Below, piece after piece: positions 1 through 5,278 of a stretch of DNA of 19,211 nt. The translations under genes and the position numbers were made by a program. The stretch comes from Spirochaetota bacterium (GTDB lineage: Bacteria > Spirochaetota > JAGLSM01). The notes under the pieces are model-generated. The model had not been told where the DNA came from. It was given only the letters and a program-made list of their open reading frames with translations, and ran no database searches. The stretch is from the NCBI GenBank assembly GCA_023135745.1, contig JAGLSM010000002.1, forward strand, positions 1-19,211, read 5' to 3'. Within the stretch, counting starts at the first letter, position 1. The number at the start of each line of letters is the position of its first letter.

Positions 1-428
1 GGATAATGAGGAATATAGCCGCCGCCGAAGATATATTGACCATAATGCCAGGAATCAGTCACTTTAAGAACAAAACGTCCCAGACCTACATTAAACAGAG
101 GTAGTGCTGTATACGTCATATTCCCGTGAATAAGTCTCAAACTGGAATTACCGGGTGTAGTTTTTGGGTTATCCATAACAGTCTGCGCCCATAATTCAAA
201 ATAAGCTTTGAAATCCTTATAAGCTACACCAATATTGATAACACCACGAAGATAATTCACTGAATCTTCATTAGCTCCATTCCCCAGCATGTTGATCTGA
301 GAGTGATAGAGTAACGCGCCTTTTAATTTAATAGCAGGTTTTTTATCCGCGCCATCTTCAGCGTAGATACTTGTAACAAGGAAAAGCAGCGCAAGCAGCA
401 TAATTGTCGATTTTTGTAATTTTTTCAT
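1..428 (-). CDS. Exported, probably outer-membrane protein (N-terminal part)
   Basis: The reading frame opens with ATG at 428 and stays open to the left edge, so only about 142 residues are visible and the C-terminus is missing. The N-terminus is a clear signal peptide: MKKLQKS, then a hydrophobic stretch (IMLLALLFLVTS), ending IYAED with likely cleavage after the Ala near residue 23. The mature part shows alternating hydrophobic and polar residues rich in aromatics and glycine (for example FKAYFELWAQTV, YIFGGGYIP), which is typical of beta-barrel outer membrane proteins. A strong ribosome binding site (AAGGGGA) lies just upstream. The specific family is not recognised; a porin-like or surface-barrel role is an inference. 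The gene is divergent from the diguanylate cyclase at 616 and has its own promoter at 470-498. Confidence 0.8.
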   Translation of the reverse strand, partial: MKKLQKSTIMLLALLFLVTSIYAEDGADKKPAIKLKGALLYHSQINMLGNGANEDSVNYLRGVINIGVAYKDFKAYFELWAQTVMDNPKTTPGNSSLRLIHGNMTYTALPLFNVGLGRFVLKVTDSWHYGQYIFGGGYIPHY

Positions 429-469
429 ATTTCCCCTTTCTGATTTTTGAGATAAACTCAATTTTAACC

Positions 470-498
470 ATTTCATAGTATTTTTAATATTCTGTCAA
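470..498 (-). promoter_or_regulatory. Sigma70-type promoter of the outer-membrane protein gene
   Basis: On the minus strand a perfect -35 TTGACA (498-493) is followed, after 17 bases, by TGAAAT (475-470), which matches 4 of 6 bases of the -10 consensus. Transcription would start about 36 bases before the ATG at 428. The spacing and perfect -35 make it convincing; no operator is evident. Confidence 0.6.
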
Positions 499-536
499 GT
501 GTTTTTGCTTTTTATCAATTTTTTTTGAAAACTGCC

Positions 537-567
537 TTGATAATGAACAAATCTAAAAATCTATACT
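537..567 (+). promoter_or_regulatory. Possible promoter of the GAF-GGDEF gene
   Basis: TTGATA (537-542) and TATACT (562-567) are good hexamers, but the 19-base spacer is longer than the usual 16-18. It is the best candidate in the 187-bp divergent intergenic region for the gene starting at 616. The region otherwise holds only AT-rich sequence. Confidence 0.35.
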
Positions 568-615
568 TATTTATTAATCACTAGTACTTTATAGTAAAAC
601 AGATAGGTAAAAACA

Positions 616-1638
616 ATGAGTATTGACCATTCAATTAAAAAACTCTATGCCAACATAGGCAAACTTATAACCTCTTCCCTGAGTCTGGACTCAATCCTGG
701 AAGGTATAATGGAAGAAGTCAGAAAATATTTTAACCCGCAAAATTGGAGTTTATTACGTTTGGACATCACCTCAAATAAACTTTTTTTTGTTATAGTCGA
801 AGGTATTGAAAAAAAAGCAGTCGAACATATTCAACTCAGCCTAGGGGAAGGCATTGCAGGCACCGTTGCTCAGACCAAAAAATCCATTTTCGTCTCTGAC
901 ACTTCACAAGATACACGTTTCTCGGATAAAATAGACCGTGCCACAGGTTTCATCACAGAATCAATAATAGCCGTACCTCTCATCTTTCGTGAAAGAGTGT
1001 ATGGGGTAATCGAAATAATTAACAGCCACAATGGAAATTTTTTCTCAGCAGATGAAGCGCTTATCCTGGGAACCATAGCTGATTTTGCTGCAATCGCTTT
1101 TGCTAATGCAACAATGTATAAACGTGCTGTAATCTTAGCCAATACAGATCCCTTAACAGGGCTTTATAACCGTTTCAAACTTGAAAAATTGATTACCAAC
1201 TGGGAAAATCCTAACGATTTACATCGCAGGGATTACGATCAATTGGAAAAAATTATCGCAATTGTGATTGATGTGGACAATTTCAAGGAGATTAATGACA
1301 CATTCAGCCACAGAACAGGCGACAGCGTCTTAAGAGAAATAGCCAGCCGTCTCATAAACGGCTTACGCGACAATGACTTGGCATTCCGCATCGGAGGTGA
1401 TGAGTTCCTGGCACTCATTAGAGTTGACAATGATTGTCAAACCGGCCTATTAACCGGACGTATTGAACAAAAACTGCAGGGTACTACTTTCAGAAAAGAC
1501 AATGAAACCAATATTGTAAAATTGTCTACCGGAATCAGCACAGGCAATATCAGAAAGATTTCTGAGATTATCCACCAGGCAGATTTAAATATGTACGAAA
1601 AAAAGAAAACTCAAAAAAACCCCAGTCCGAATAACTGA
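616..1638 (+). CDS. GAF-GGDEF diguanylate cyclase
   Basis: This 340-residue soluble protein should convert two GTP to c-di-GMP. An N-terminal GAF sensor domain spans roughly residues 18-165, followed by the linker NTDPLTGLYNR that typically opens a GGDEF domain (about 175-330). The active-site motif GGDEF is intact at 260-264, the metal-binding Asp is at 219, and an inhibitory I-site RDND (251-254) sits exactly five residues before GGDEF, so product inhibition is expected. The GAF ligand cannot be read from sequence. No membrane segment is present. The last dozen residues (from about KKTQKN) and the TGA stop are encoded by repeat copy 1 and its hairpin, so the original C-terminus may have been replaced. 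The start has only a weak AGGT ribosome binding site, but no better start is visible. Confidence 0.93.
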   Translation: MSIDHSIKKLYANIGKLITSSLSLDSILEGIMEEVRKYFNPQNWSLLRLDITSNKLFFVIVEGIEKKAVEHIQLSLGEGIAGTVAQTKKSIFVSDTSQDTRFSDKIDRATGFITESIIAVPLIFRERVYGVIEIINSHNGNFFSADEALILGTIADFAAIAFANATMYKRAVILANTDPLTGLYNRFKLEKLITNWENPNDLHRRDYDQLEKIIAIVIDVDNFKEINDTFSHRTGDSVLREIASRLINGLRDNDLAFRIGGDEFLALIRVDNDCQTGLLTGRIEQKLQGTTFRKDNETNIVKLSTGISTGNIRKISEIIHQADLNMYEKKKTQKNPSPNN

Positions 1639-1780
1639 CTGGGGTACACTAGGGTAAGCGTTTTTGTTTACACTGAGCTTCATCGTCGAAGTGCTCCCCC
1701 GACTGGACAGGATGCGAACTTTTTTTATGGGGATTGAAGCTAGTGGCTTTGTACAGCAATTCGAGGAGTTGGTTTTTGTG
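1607..1780. repeat. Hairpin-bearing repeat, copy 1
   Basis: This is the first of three related elements (others at 2662-2833 and 4072-4150). Positions 1641-1700 are identical, base for base over 60 bp, to 2694-2753; the remainder to 1780 aligns without gaps at lower identity to copy 2. On the minus strand the order is: diverged outer part, a tract resembling the 3' end of tRNA-Asn (GTTCGCATC, then CGGGGGAGCA), a small bulged hairpin (GAGC..TTC/GAA.GCTC), GCTTACCCTAGTG, and a terminator hairpin with a U-tract. It fills most of the 216-bp gap between the GGDEF gene and the antitoxin gene; 1781-1854 holds nothing recognisable. No real protein is apparent: the frame open here on the minus strand is not conserved in copy 2. 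Confidence 0.85.
1613..1644 (-). terminator. Intrinsic-terminator hairpin of repeat copy 1
   Basis: CCCCAGTC (1620-1627) pairs with GACTGGGG (1637-1644) around a 9-base loop, and on the minus strand the stem is followed by seven U residues (1619-1613). It ends any transcript crossing the repeat on the minus strand. It overlaps the stop codon of the plus-strand GGDEF gene, whose own transcript would also form the hairpin but without a following U-tract. Confidence 0.75.
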
Positions 1781-1854
1781 TAATCCATTTACACAGAGGA
1801 TATTATACCCTTAATTTATATGGCCCACTGAAGAGATATTTACGAGTATTTATT

Positions 1855-2109
1855 TTAACTTGCTATTTTATCCTTTACATCCTCCCATGAGGAAACTTCT
1901 ACAACCGGATGATGCTTCCTGGCTTCATCTACAATTAATTCCAGCTTTTCACTTACTATATCATCAATCCATGACTCACCACACTGCTCACAAACCTCAG
2001 CAGGCACATTGCGAATAACAATGACACCAAAGCCTAATTCAACAGTAAATGTTGTTGTACCGAATTTCTTATTAGCAGAACATAAAGGGCATAATGACTG
2101 AGCATTCAT
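1855..2109 (-). CDS. YgiT/MqsA-type zinc-finger antitoxin
   Basis: This 84-residue protein has the paired CxxC motifs of the YgiT-type (MqsA N-terminal) zinc finger: C7/C10 and C40/C43, with the typical VPAEVCEQCGESW segment. It lacks the C-terminal XRE helix-turn-helix of full-length MqsA, so it may neutralise the partner without being a strong DNA-binding repressor by itself. It overlaps the upstream DUF4258 gene by 4 bp (ATGA) and has its own AGGAG ribosome binding site, so the pair is translationally coupled in toxin-then-antitoxin order. By family knowledge, short YgiT proteins paired with DUF4258 are annotated as type II toxin-antitoxin modules; activity here is inferred. Confidence 0.85.
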   Translation of the reverse strand: MNAQSLCPLCSANKKFGTTTFTVELGFGVIVIRNVPAEVCEQCGESWIDDIVSEKLELIVDEARKHHPVVEVSSWEDVKDKIAS

Positions 2110-2411
2110 TTTTTTCTCCTCGTTTTCTTATCTGATTCAAAATACAAATCATCCGGCTTATAGACAGTTATAATATAACACGTATTATTGCTTTTATCTA
2201 TAGCAATAACAGCATGCAAAATTTCTTCCTCAACTTCTCCATGAATACAAATGCTAGGGTACGGCTTGTCATCTTCATATCTTTCAATAATCTCTCCATT
2301 ATGTAAAAGCTTTATAACTTTTGACCTTGATACCCCTCTTTCTAGCATTCTTTCCAACACATGCTTGCTCCAATTTATCTTTGCATTCTTTATTAATTCA
2401 TAATCATTCAT
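2106..2411 (-). CDS. DUF4258 protein, probable toxin of a type II TA pair
   Basis: This 101-residue protein shows the DUF4258 pattern: an N-terminal SKHVLERMLERGVSR segment, the strand region GEIIERYEDDKPYPS, an internal HAVIAID strand and a C-terminal IITVYKPD strand, followed by a basic tail. DUF4258 proteins are small folds related to RelE/BrnT/MqsR-type toxins, which usually act as ribonucleases; that activity is inferred from the family and context. It is the first gene of a two-gene unit, overlapping the YgiT-type antitoxin gene by 4 bp. The chosen ATG at 2411 has only a weak upstream GGA. Promoter elements upstream are unclear (a TATAAC hexamer lies near 2450, with no good -35). Confidence 0.8.
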   Translation of the reverse strand: MNDYELIKNAKINWSKHVLERMLERGVSRSKVIKLLHNGEIIERYEDDKPYPSICIHGEVEEEILHAVIAIDKSNNTCYIITVYKPDDLYFESDKKTRRKK

Positions 2412-2474
2412 TGATAATTATCTTTTCCGTTAGAAGTTATAGACAGTACACATCTAGTCTTGTGAAATGTCTTA

Positions 2475-2660
2475 TTATTCATGATGCGCTTCCTTGCTTA
2501 TGATATTATTGATGCAACTTAGGTATGTCAAGGAAATAGCCGTAATAGAATGTTCATTGTGTTGTTTAATCCGTTGTTCTAGATTTTGTGTTTGACCAAC
2601 ATAAAATCGACCTGTTGATTCTGATTGAAGAATATATAAAAAGTATTTTTCATTACACAT
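2475..2660 (-). pseudogene. Truncated GIY-YIG nuclease-like gene
   Basis: From ATG at 2660 the 61-residue product begins like a short GIY-YIG (UPF0213-type) endonuclease: YFLYILQSESTGRFYVGQT, then LEQRIKQHNE. Similarity to the family then stops. The usual remainder, including the helix with the catalytic Glu, is absent; family members are usually about 80-95 residues. The break coincides with a 24-bp tract (2531-2554) that is identical to the end of the fic gene, in inverted orientation relative to this reading frame, which suggests rearrangement. The ATG at 2702 further upstream would translate the terminator hairpin and is unlikely; the ATG at 2660 has a GGAG five bases before it. It starts ten bases after a terminator U-tract, leaving no room for its own promoter. 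It is probably a non-functional remnant. Confidence 0.7.
2531..2554. repeat. 24-bp exact duplicate of the fic 3' end (copy A)
   Basis: The tract from 2531 to 2554 is identical over 24 bases, in the same plus-strand orientation, to 4017-4040 inside fic. Similarity ends abruptly on both sides. It lies within the truncated GIY-YIG frame, directly after the point where family similarity stops. Confidence 0.9.
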
Positions 2661-2661
2661 A

Positions 2662-2833
2662 AAAACTCCAAAAAAAAACCCGTCCAACTGACGGGGGTAC
2701 ACTAGGGTAAGCGTTTTTGTTTACACTGAGCTTCATCGTCGAAGTGCTCCCCCTGCTGGACAAGATGCAAACTTTTTTTATGGGGATTGAAGCTAATTGT
2801 TTTGTGAGACAATTTGAGGGATTGGTGTTTGTT
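2662..2833. repeat. Hairpin-bearing repeat, copy 2
   Basis: This copy separates the toxin-antitoxin/GIY-YIG unit from fic. Its core 2694-2753 is identical to 1641-1700. Its left edge shares the pattern ACTCC plus an A-tract with copy 3 (ACTCC, 4074-4078), while copy 1 has ACTC. The terminator-like stem differs in sequence from the other two copies although the flanks are conserved. The inverted match AGCTTCA (2731-2737) to TGAAGCT (about 2788-2794) could close a larger stem-loop, as in copy 1. The remainder of the gap to fic (2834-2940) holds the fic promoter. Confidence 0.85.
2670..2695 (-). terminator. Intrinsic-terminator hairpin of repeat copy 2
   Basis: CCCGTC (2679-2684) pairs with GACGGG (2690-2695) around CAACT, with nine U residues following on the minus strand (2678-2670). 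It lies directly upstream of the truncated GIY-YIG start, so it should shield that gene from transcripts entering from the right. Confidence 0.75.
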
Positions 2834-2858
2834 TAGAGATAAAAAAATACTTAAAATG

Positions 2859-2887
2859 TTGACTAAAATAAAGAACTCCTATATTTT
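2859..2887 (+). promoter_or_regulatory. Promoter of fic with flanking direct repeats
   Basis: TTGACT (2859-2864), a 17-base spacer and TATTTT (2882-2887) form a sigma70-type promoter reading into fic. The 9-mer TATATTTTA occurs at 2880-2888, overlapping the -10, and again at 2920-2928, each followed a few bases later by TAGG. This pair could be an operator, perhaps for the winged-helix-like C-terminus of the Fic protein; that is inference only. Confidence 0.5.
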
Positions 2888-2940
2888 AGTTTTAGGCTTA
2901 AAATTAAAATAAGGAAACTTATATTTTAAATAGGTTAAAC

Positions 2941-4074
2941 ATGAAGAATATAAATAACTTTAAATCCGGTTTACATAAACAGCAAAAACTTTATAAAAGT
3001 TTTAAACCGACTCTTATTAATAGTGAATGGACATGGAATGATCCCATTATCAATGTACTTCTAGAACAAGCCAATTCTACACTTGGAAGACTTGATGGTT
3101 ATTCTCTTTTAATTAAAGATATTGATTTGTTCATAGGCATGCATAAAGTCAAAGAAGCAAACACATCAAGTAAAATTGAAGGAACTAAAACCGGTATTGA
3201 TGAAGCATTAATGGATGAAAAAGAAATTGATCCAGAAAAACGCGATGATTGGAAAGAGGTAAATAATTATTTAAAGGCAATGGATTATTCTCTTAATAAA
3301 TTAAATAAACTCCCATTGTCTTGCAGACTTTTAAAAGATGCACATAAAATTCTAATGCAAGGGGTAAGAGGAGAAAACAAATCTCCCGGTCAATTTAGAA
3401 AAAGCCAAAACTGGATTGGGGGTTCTAATCTAACAGATGCTTTTTTTATTCCGCCCCATCAAAACGAAGTTGCTGATTTAATGGGTGATTTAGAGAAATT
3501 TTGGCATAACGACAATATTCATATACCCCATTTAATAAAAATTGCACTAAGTCACTATCAATTTGAAACTATACATCCATTCCTTGATGGTAACGGCAGA
3601 ATCGGACGGCTACTCATTACTCTGTATTTAGTTGCGTTTAAATTACTTTCCAAGCCATGTCTGTTTTTATCCGATTTTTTTGAAAAAAACAGGACATCAT
3701 ATTATGACGCACTTTCCCGGGTAAGAGAATCAAATGATATGACTCACTGGATTAAGTTTTTCCTTAACGCAGTCATTAAAACATCTGAAAAAGGACAAAT
3801 CACCTTTATAGAAATAATTTCATTAGAAAAAGAACTTGATCAAGAAATATTAAAACTCGGTCGGAAATCTACCAATGGTTATAACTTACTTCGTTATTTG
3901 TTTTCAAAACCCTTGATTAATGCACAAGATGTTTCAGATGTAATTGGATTAACTCCAGCAACAGCAAATTCAATAATACGTGATTTTGAAAAGTTAAATA
4001 TTTTAAACGAAATTACAGGAAATAGCCGTAATAGAATGTTTGTCTTCTCTAGATATCTAAATATTTTTAAGTAA
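2941..4074 (+). CDS. Class II Fic-domain AMP transferase
   Basis: This 377-residue protein carries a complete Fic active site, HPFLDGNGRIGR (212-223), including the catalytic His and the phosphate-binding GNGR loop. It should transfer AMP, or another nucleotide moiety, from a nucleotide to a hydroxyl side chain of a target protein. The inhibitory-helix motif SxxxEG (S76, E80, G81) lies N-terminal to the Fic core, which defines class II Fic proteins, held off by their own N-terminal helix. The N-terminus (about 1-60) matches the DUF4172/Fic_N type leader of long Fic proteins. Residues about 310-360 look like a winged helix-turn-helix (LINAQDVSDVIGLTPATANSIIRDFEKL), followed by the family-typical end NSRNRMFVF. 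It is transcribed opposite to its neighbours and sits between repeat copies 2 and 3; its stop codon touches copy 3. It is a conflict-type or stress gene by context; the target is unknown. Confidence 0.93.
   Translation: MKNINNFKSGLHKQQKLYKSFKPTLINSEWTWNDPIINVLLEQANSTLGRLDGYSLLIKDIDLFIGMHKVKEANTSSKIEGTKTGIDEALMDEKEIDPEKRDDWKEVNNYLKAMDYSLNKLNKLPLSCRLLKDAHKILMQGVRGENKSPGQFRKSQNWIGGSNLTDAFFIPPHQNEVADLMGDLEKFWHNDNIHIPHLIKIALSHYQFETIHPFLDGNGRIGRLLITLYLVAFKLLSKPCLFLSDFFEKNRTSYYDALSRVRESNDMTHWIKFFLNAVIKTSEKGQITFIEIISLEKELDQEILKLGRKSTNGYNLLRYLFSKPLINAQDVSDVIGLTPATANSIIRDFEKLNILNEITGNSRNRMFVFSRYLNIFK
4017..4040. repeat. 24-bp exact duplicate in the fic 3' end (copy B, likely source)
   Basis: These 24 bases encode the end of the conserved Fic C-terminal segment (around GNSRNRMF) and are identical to 2531-2554. 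Because they code for a family-conserved motif here, this location looks like the original and the other the copy. Confidence 0.9.
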
Positions 4075-4150
4075 CTCCAAAAAAAACCCCTTTGCCGAAT
4101 CGGACAAAGGGGACACTAGGGTAAGCGTTTTGCTCCCCCGACAAGACTCG
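4072..4150. repeat. Repeat copy 3: tRNA-Asn 3' end with trailer and terminator
   Basis: Shares with copies 1 and 2 the ACTCC/A-tract edge, a terminator-like hairpin at the same place, the tract ACACTAGGGTAAGCGTTTT and then GCTCCCCCGAC. Here GCTCCCCCGAC is the 3' end of a functional tRNA-Asn gene. The 27-odd bases between GCGTTTT and GCTCCCCC that copies 1 and 2 contain are missing. This copy shows where the family comes from or where it inserts: the tRNA-Asn 3' end plus its trailer. Confidence 0.75.
4079..4112 (-). terminator. Intrinsic terminator after tRNA-Asn
   Basis: CCCCTTTG (4087-4090 and 4091-4094) pairs with CAAAGGGG (4105-4112), with additional CCG/CGG pairing inside, and eight U residues follow on the minus strand (4086-4079). 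It ends the tRNA-Asn transcript; fic converges on it from the other side. Confidence 0.85.
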
Positions 4151-4205
4151 AACTTGTGGCCCAGTGATTAACAGTCACTTGCTCTACCAACTGAGCTACA
4201 GGGGA
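4133..4205 (-). tRNA. tRNA-Asn (GTT)
   Basis: Reads from 4205 to 4133 on the minus strand. The acceptor stem TCCCCTG/CGGGGGA, the D-arm TAGCTCAGTTGGTAGAGCA, the anticodon loop CTGTTAA with anticodon GTT, and the T-arm with GTTCGAGTC are all present; the discriminator is G, as usual for tRNA-Asn. CCA is not encoded. Its own promoter (4216-4245) and terminator (4079-4112) make it a stand-alone transcription unit. Confidence 0.95.
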
Positions 4206-4215
4206 ATGAGTGATA

Positions 4216-4245
4216 AATTTAGTATTTGATACTCTATAAAGTCAA
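4216..4245 (-). promoter_or_regulatory. Promoter of tRNA-Asn
   Basis: On the minus strand TTGACT (4245-4240) is followed after 18 bases by TAAATT (4221-4216), ending about 10 bases before the tRNA 5' end, which is the usual short leader for a tRNA transcript. Confidence 0.55.
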
Positions 4246-4287
4246 GTTTTTTGACCTGAAATTATCCAAATCAATTACAAAAAAACC

Positions 4288-4887
4288 TTAAATTTTCAGG
4301 CGTCCTTCAATAGATCTGGCCAGAGTCTCGGAATCTGCATACTCAAGGTCTCCCCCTATTGGAAGCCCCTTGGCAATTCTTGTGATTATCAGATCCTTTG
4401 TTTCAAGCAGCTTTGCGATATATAAGGCGGTTGTATCTCCTTCTACGGTGGGACTGGTTGCCAGAATAACTTCCTTGATTTTCTCTTGATCTATCCTGTG
4501 AAGAAGCTCTTTAATTTTTAAATCTTCCGCGAATACCTTATTGAGTGGAGAAATAGATCCCATAAGAACATGATAAAGACCTCTGTATTCCCTGGTATCT
4601 TCAATTTTCAGCGCATCCGCGGGATTTTCTACTACACAAATCTGCTCTTTGTCCCTTCGAGCTGACAAACACACAGCACAGGGATCACTCTCAGTCATCA
4701 ATCCGCACTTACTGCAGAAACCAATCTTTTCGTGAATCCCGGATATCTCATCTGAAAGTTGTTTCGCGTACTGACGTGGATTTTTTAAGATAAAATAAGC
4801 AAGCCGCTGCGCGGTCTTTGCGCCTATACCCGGCAAACGCGCGATAAGTGAAACAAGTCTGTTAAAAGAAGGGGACAGTGATTCCAA
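4288..4887 (-). CDS. recR: Recombination mediator protein RecR
   Basis: The 199-residue product has the full RecR layout: the N-terminal helix-hairpin-helix (LPGIGAKTAQRLA, about 18-30), a C4 zinc finger (C58, C61, C70, C73), the Toprim domain (about 80-175) with the ATSPTVEGD segment, and the C-terminal RIAKGLPIGGDLEYAD signature. RecR forms DNA-clamping rings and works with RecO/RecF to load RecA at gaps. The start is TTG at 4887, one base after the ybaB stop codon; no convincing Shine-Dalgarno is visible, so translational coupling to ybaB is likely. Length is normal for the family (about 198). The dnaX-ybaB-recR order is the widely conserved bacterial arrangement. Confidence 0.97.
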   Translation of the reverse strand: MESLSPSFNRLVSLIARLPGIGAKTAQRLAYFILKNPRQYAKQLSDEISGIHEKIGFCSKCGLMTESDPCAVCLSARRDKEQICVVENPADALKIEDTREYRGLYHVLMGSISPLNKVFAEDLKIKELLHRIDQEKIKEVILATSPTVEGDTTALYIAKLLETKDLIITRIAKGLPIGGDLEYADSETLARSIEGRLKI

Positions 4888-4888
4888 A

Positions 4889-5212
4889 TTACATTAAACC
4901 GGATAATCCCGGAATATTCATGCCGCCTGTAATTGCAGACATTTCTGATTTTACCATCTCATCAGCTTTACGCATTGCATCATTTATTGCCGCGTGAACA
5001 AGATCCTGAAGCATCTCTATATCGTTAGGATCTACAACATCTTTGGAGATCACTACAGACTTTACCTCATGTTTTCCATTAACCTTAACAGACACCATAT
5101 CACCGCCGGCATGCCCTTCTACTATCTTTTCAGCAAGTTCATCCTGCATCTTGGCCATTTTAGCCTGCATTTCCTGCACCTGCTTCATCATATTTCCCAT
5201 ACCCTTCATCAT
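4889..5212 (-). CDS. Nucleoid-associated protein, YbaB/EbfC family
   Basis: A 107-residue protein with the family pattern: an N-terminal helix with MGNMMKQVQEMQAKMAKMQDEL, the strand region VSVKVNGKHEVKSVVI, the DLVHAAINDAMRKADE helix, and a Met/Gly-rich end. These proteins form tweezer-like dimers that bind DNA; the spirochaete homologue is known as EbfC. An AAGGAG site precedes two adjacent ATG codons; the first (5212) is spaced better. It lies between dnaX and recR and is probably co-transcribed with both. The 66-bp gap to dnaX shows nothing notable. Confidence 0.95.
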   Translation of the reverse strand: MMKGMGNMMKQVQEMQAKMAKMQDELAEKIVEGHAGGDMVSVKVNGKHEVKSVVISKDVVDPNDIEMLQDLVHAAINDAMRKADEMVKSEMSAITGGMNIPGLSGLM

Positions 5213-5278
5213 TATTGACTCCTTGTTTTATAATTAGACCGGTTTACCTTCTAAAACCGTACTTGTTAAAAATTAATT

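Noticed and set aside
1641..1740. tmRNA or complete second tRNA in the repeats
   Set aside because: Only a tRNA-Asn-like 3' tract is present; no 5' acceptor strand, D-arm or anticodon arm pairs with it, and the tmRNA features are missing.
1641..1780. Classical integron attC site
   Set aside because: No convincing GTTRRRY/RYYYAAC core pair could be placed in either copy, and no integron integrase is present; kept only as a general recombination-site hypothesis.
1585..1788. Open frame of 67 codons on the minus strand across repeat copy 1
   Set aside because: The equivalent frame in copy 2 is interrupted by stop codons although the DNA is conserved, so conservation is not for protein; it also runs through the terminator hairpin.
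2661..2702. Longer start of the GIY-YIG frame at 2702
   Set aside because: These codons are the terminator hairpin and U-tract of repeat copy 2; ATG at 2660 has GGAG at proper distance.
5043..5237. Plus-strand open frames opposite ybaB and dnaX
   Set aside because: They are antisense to well-conserved genes, have low-complexity translations and lack ribosome binding sites.
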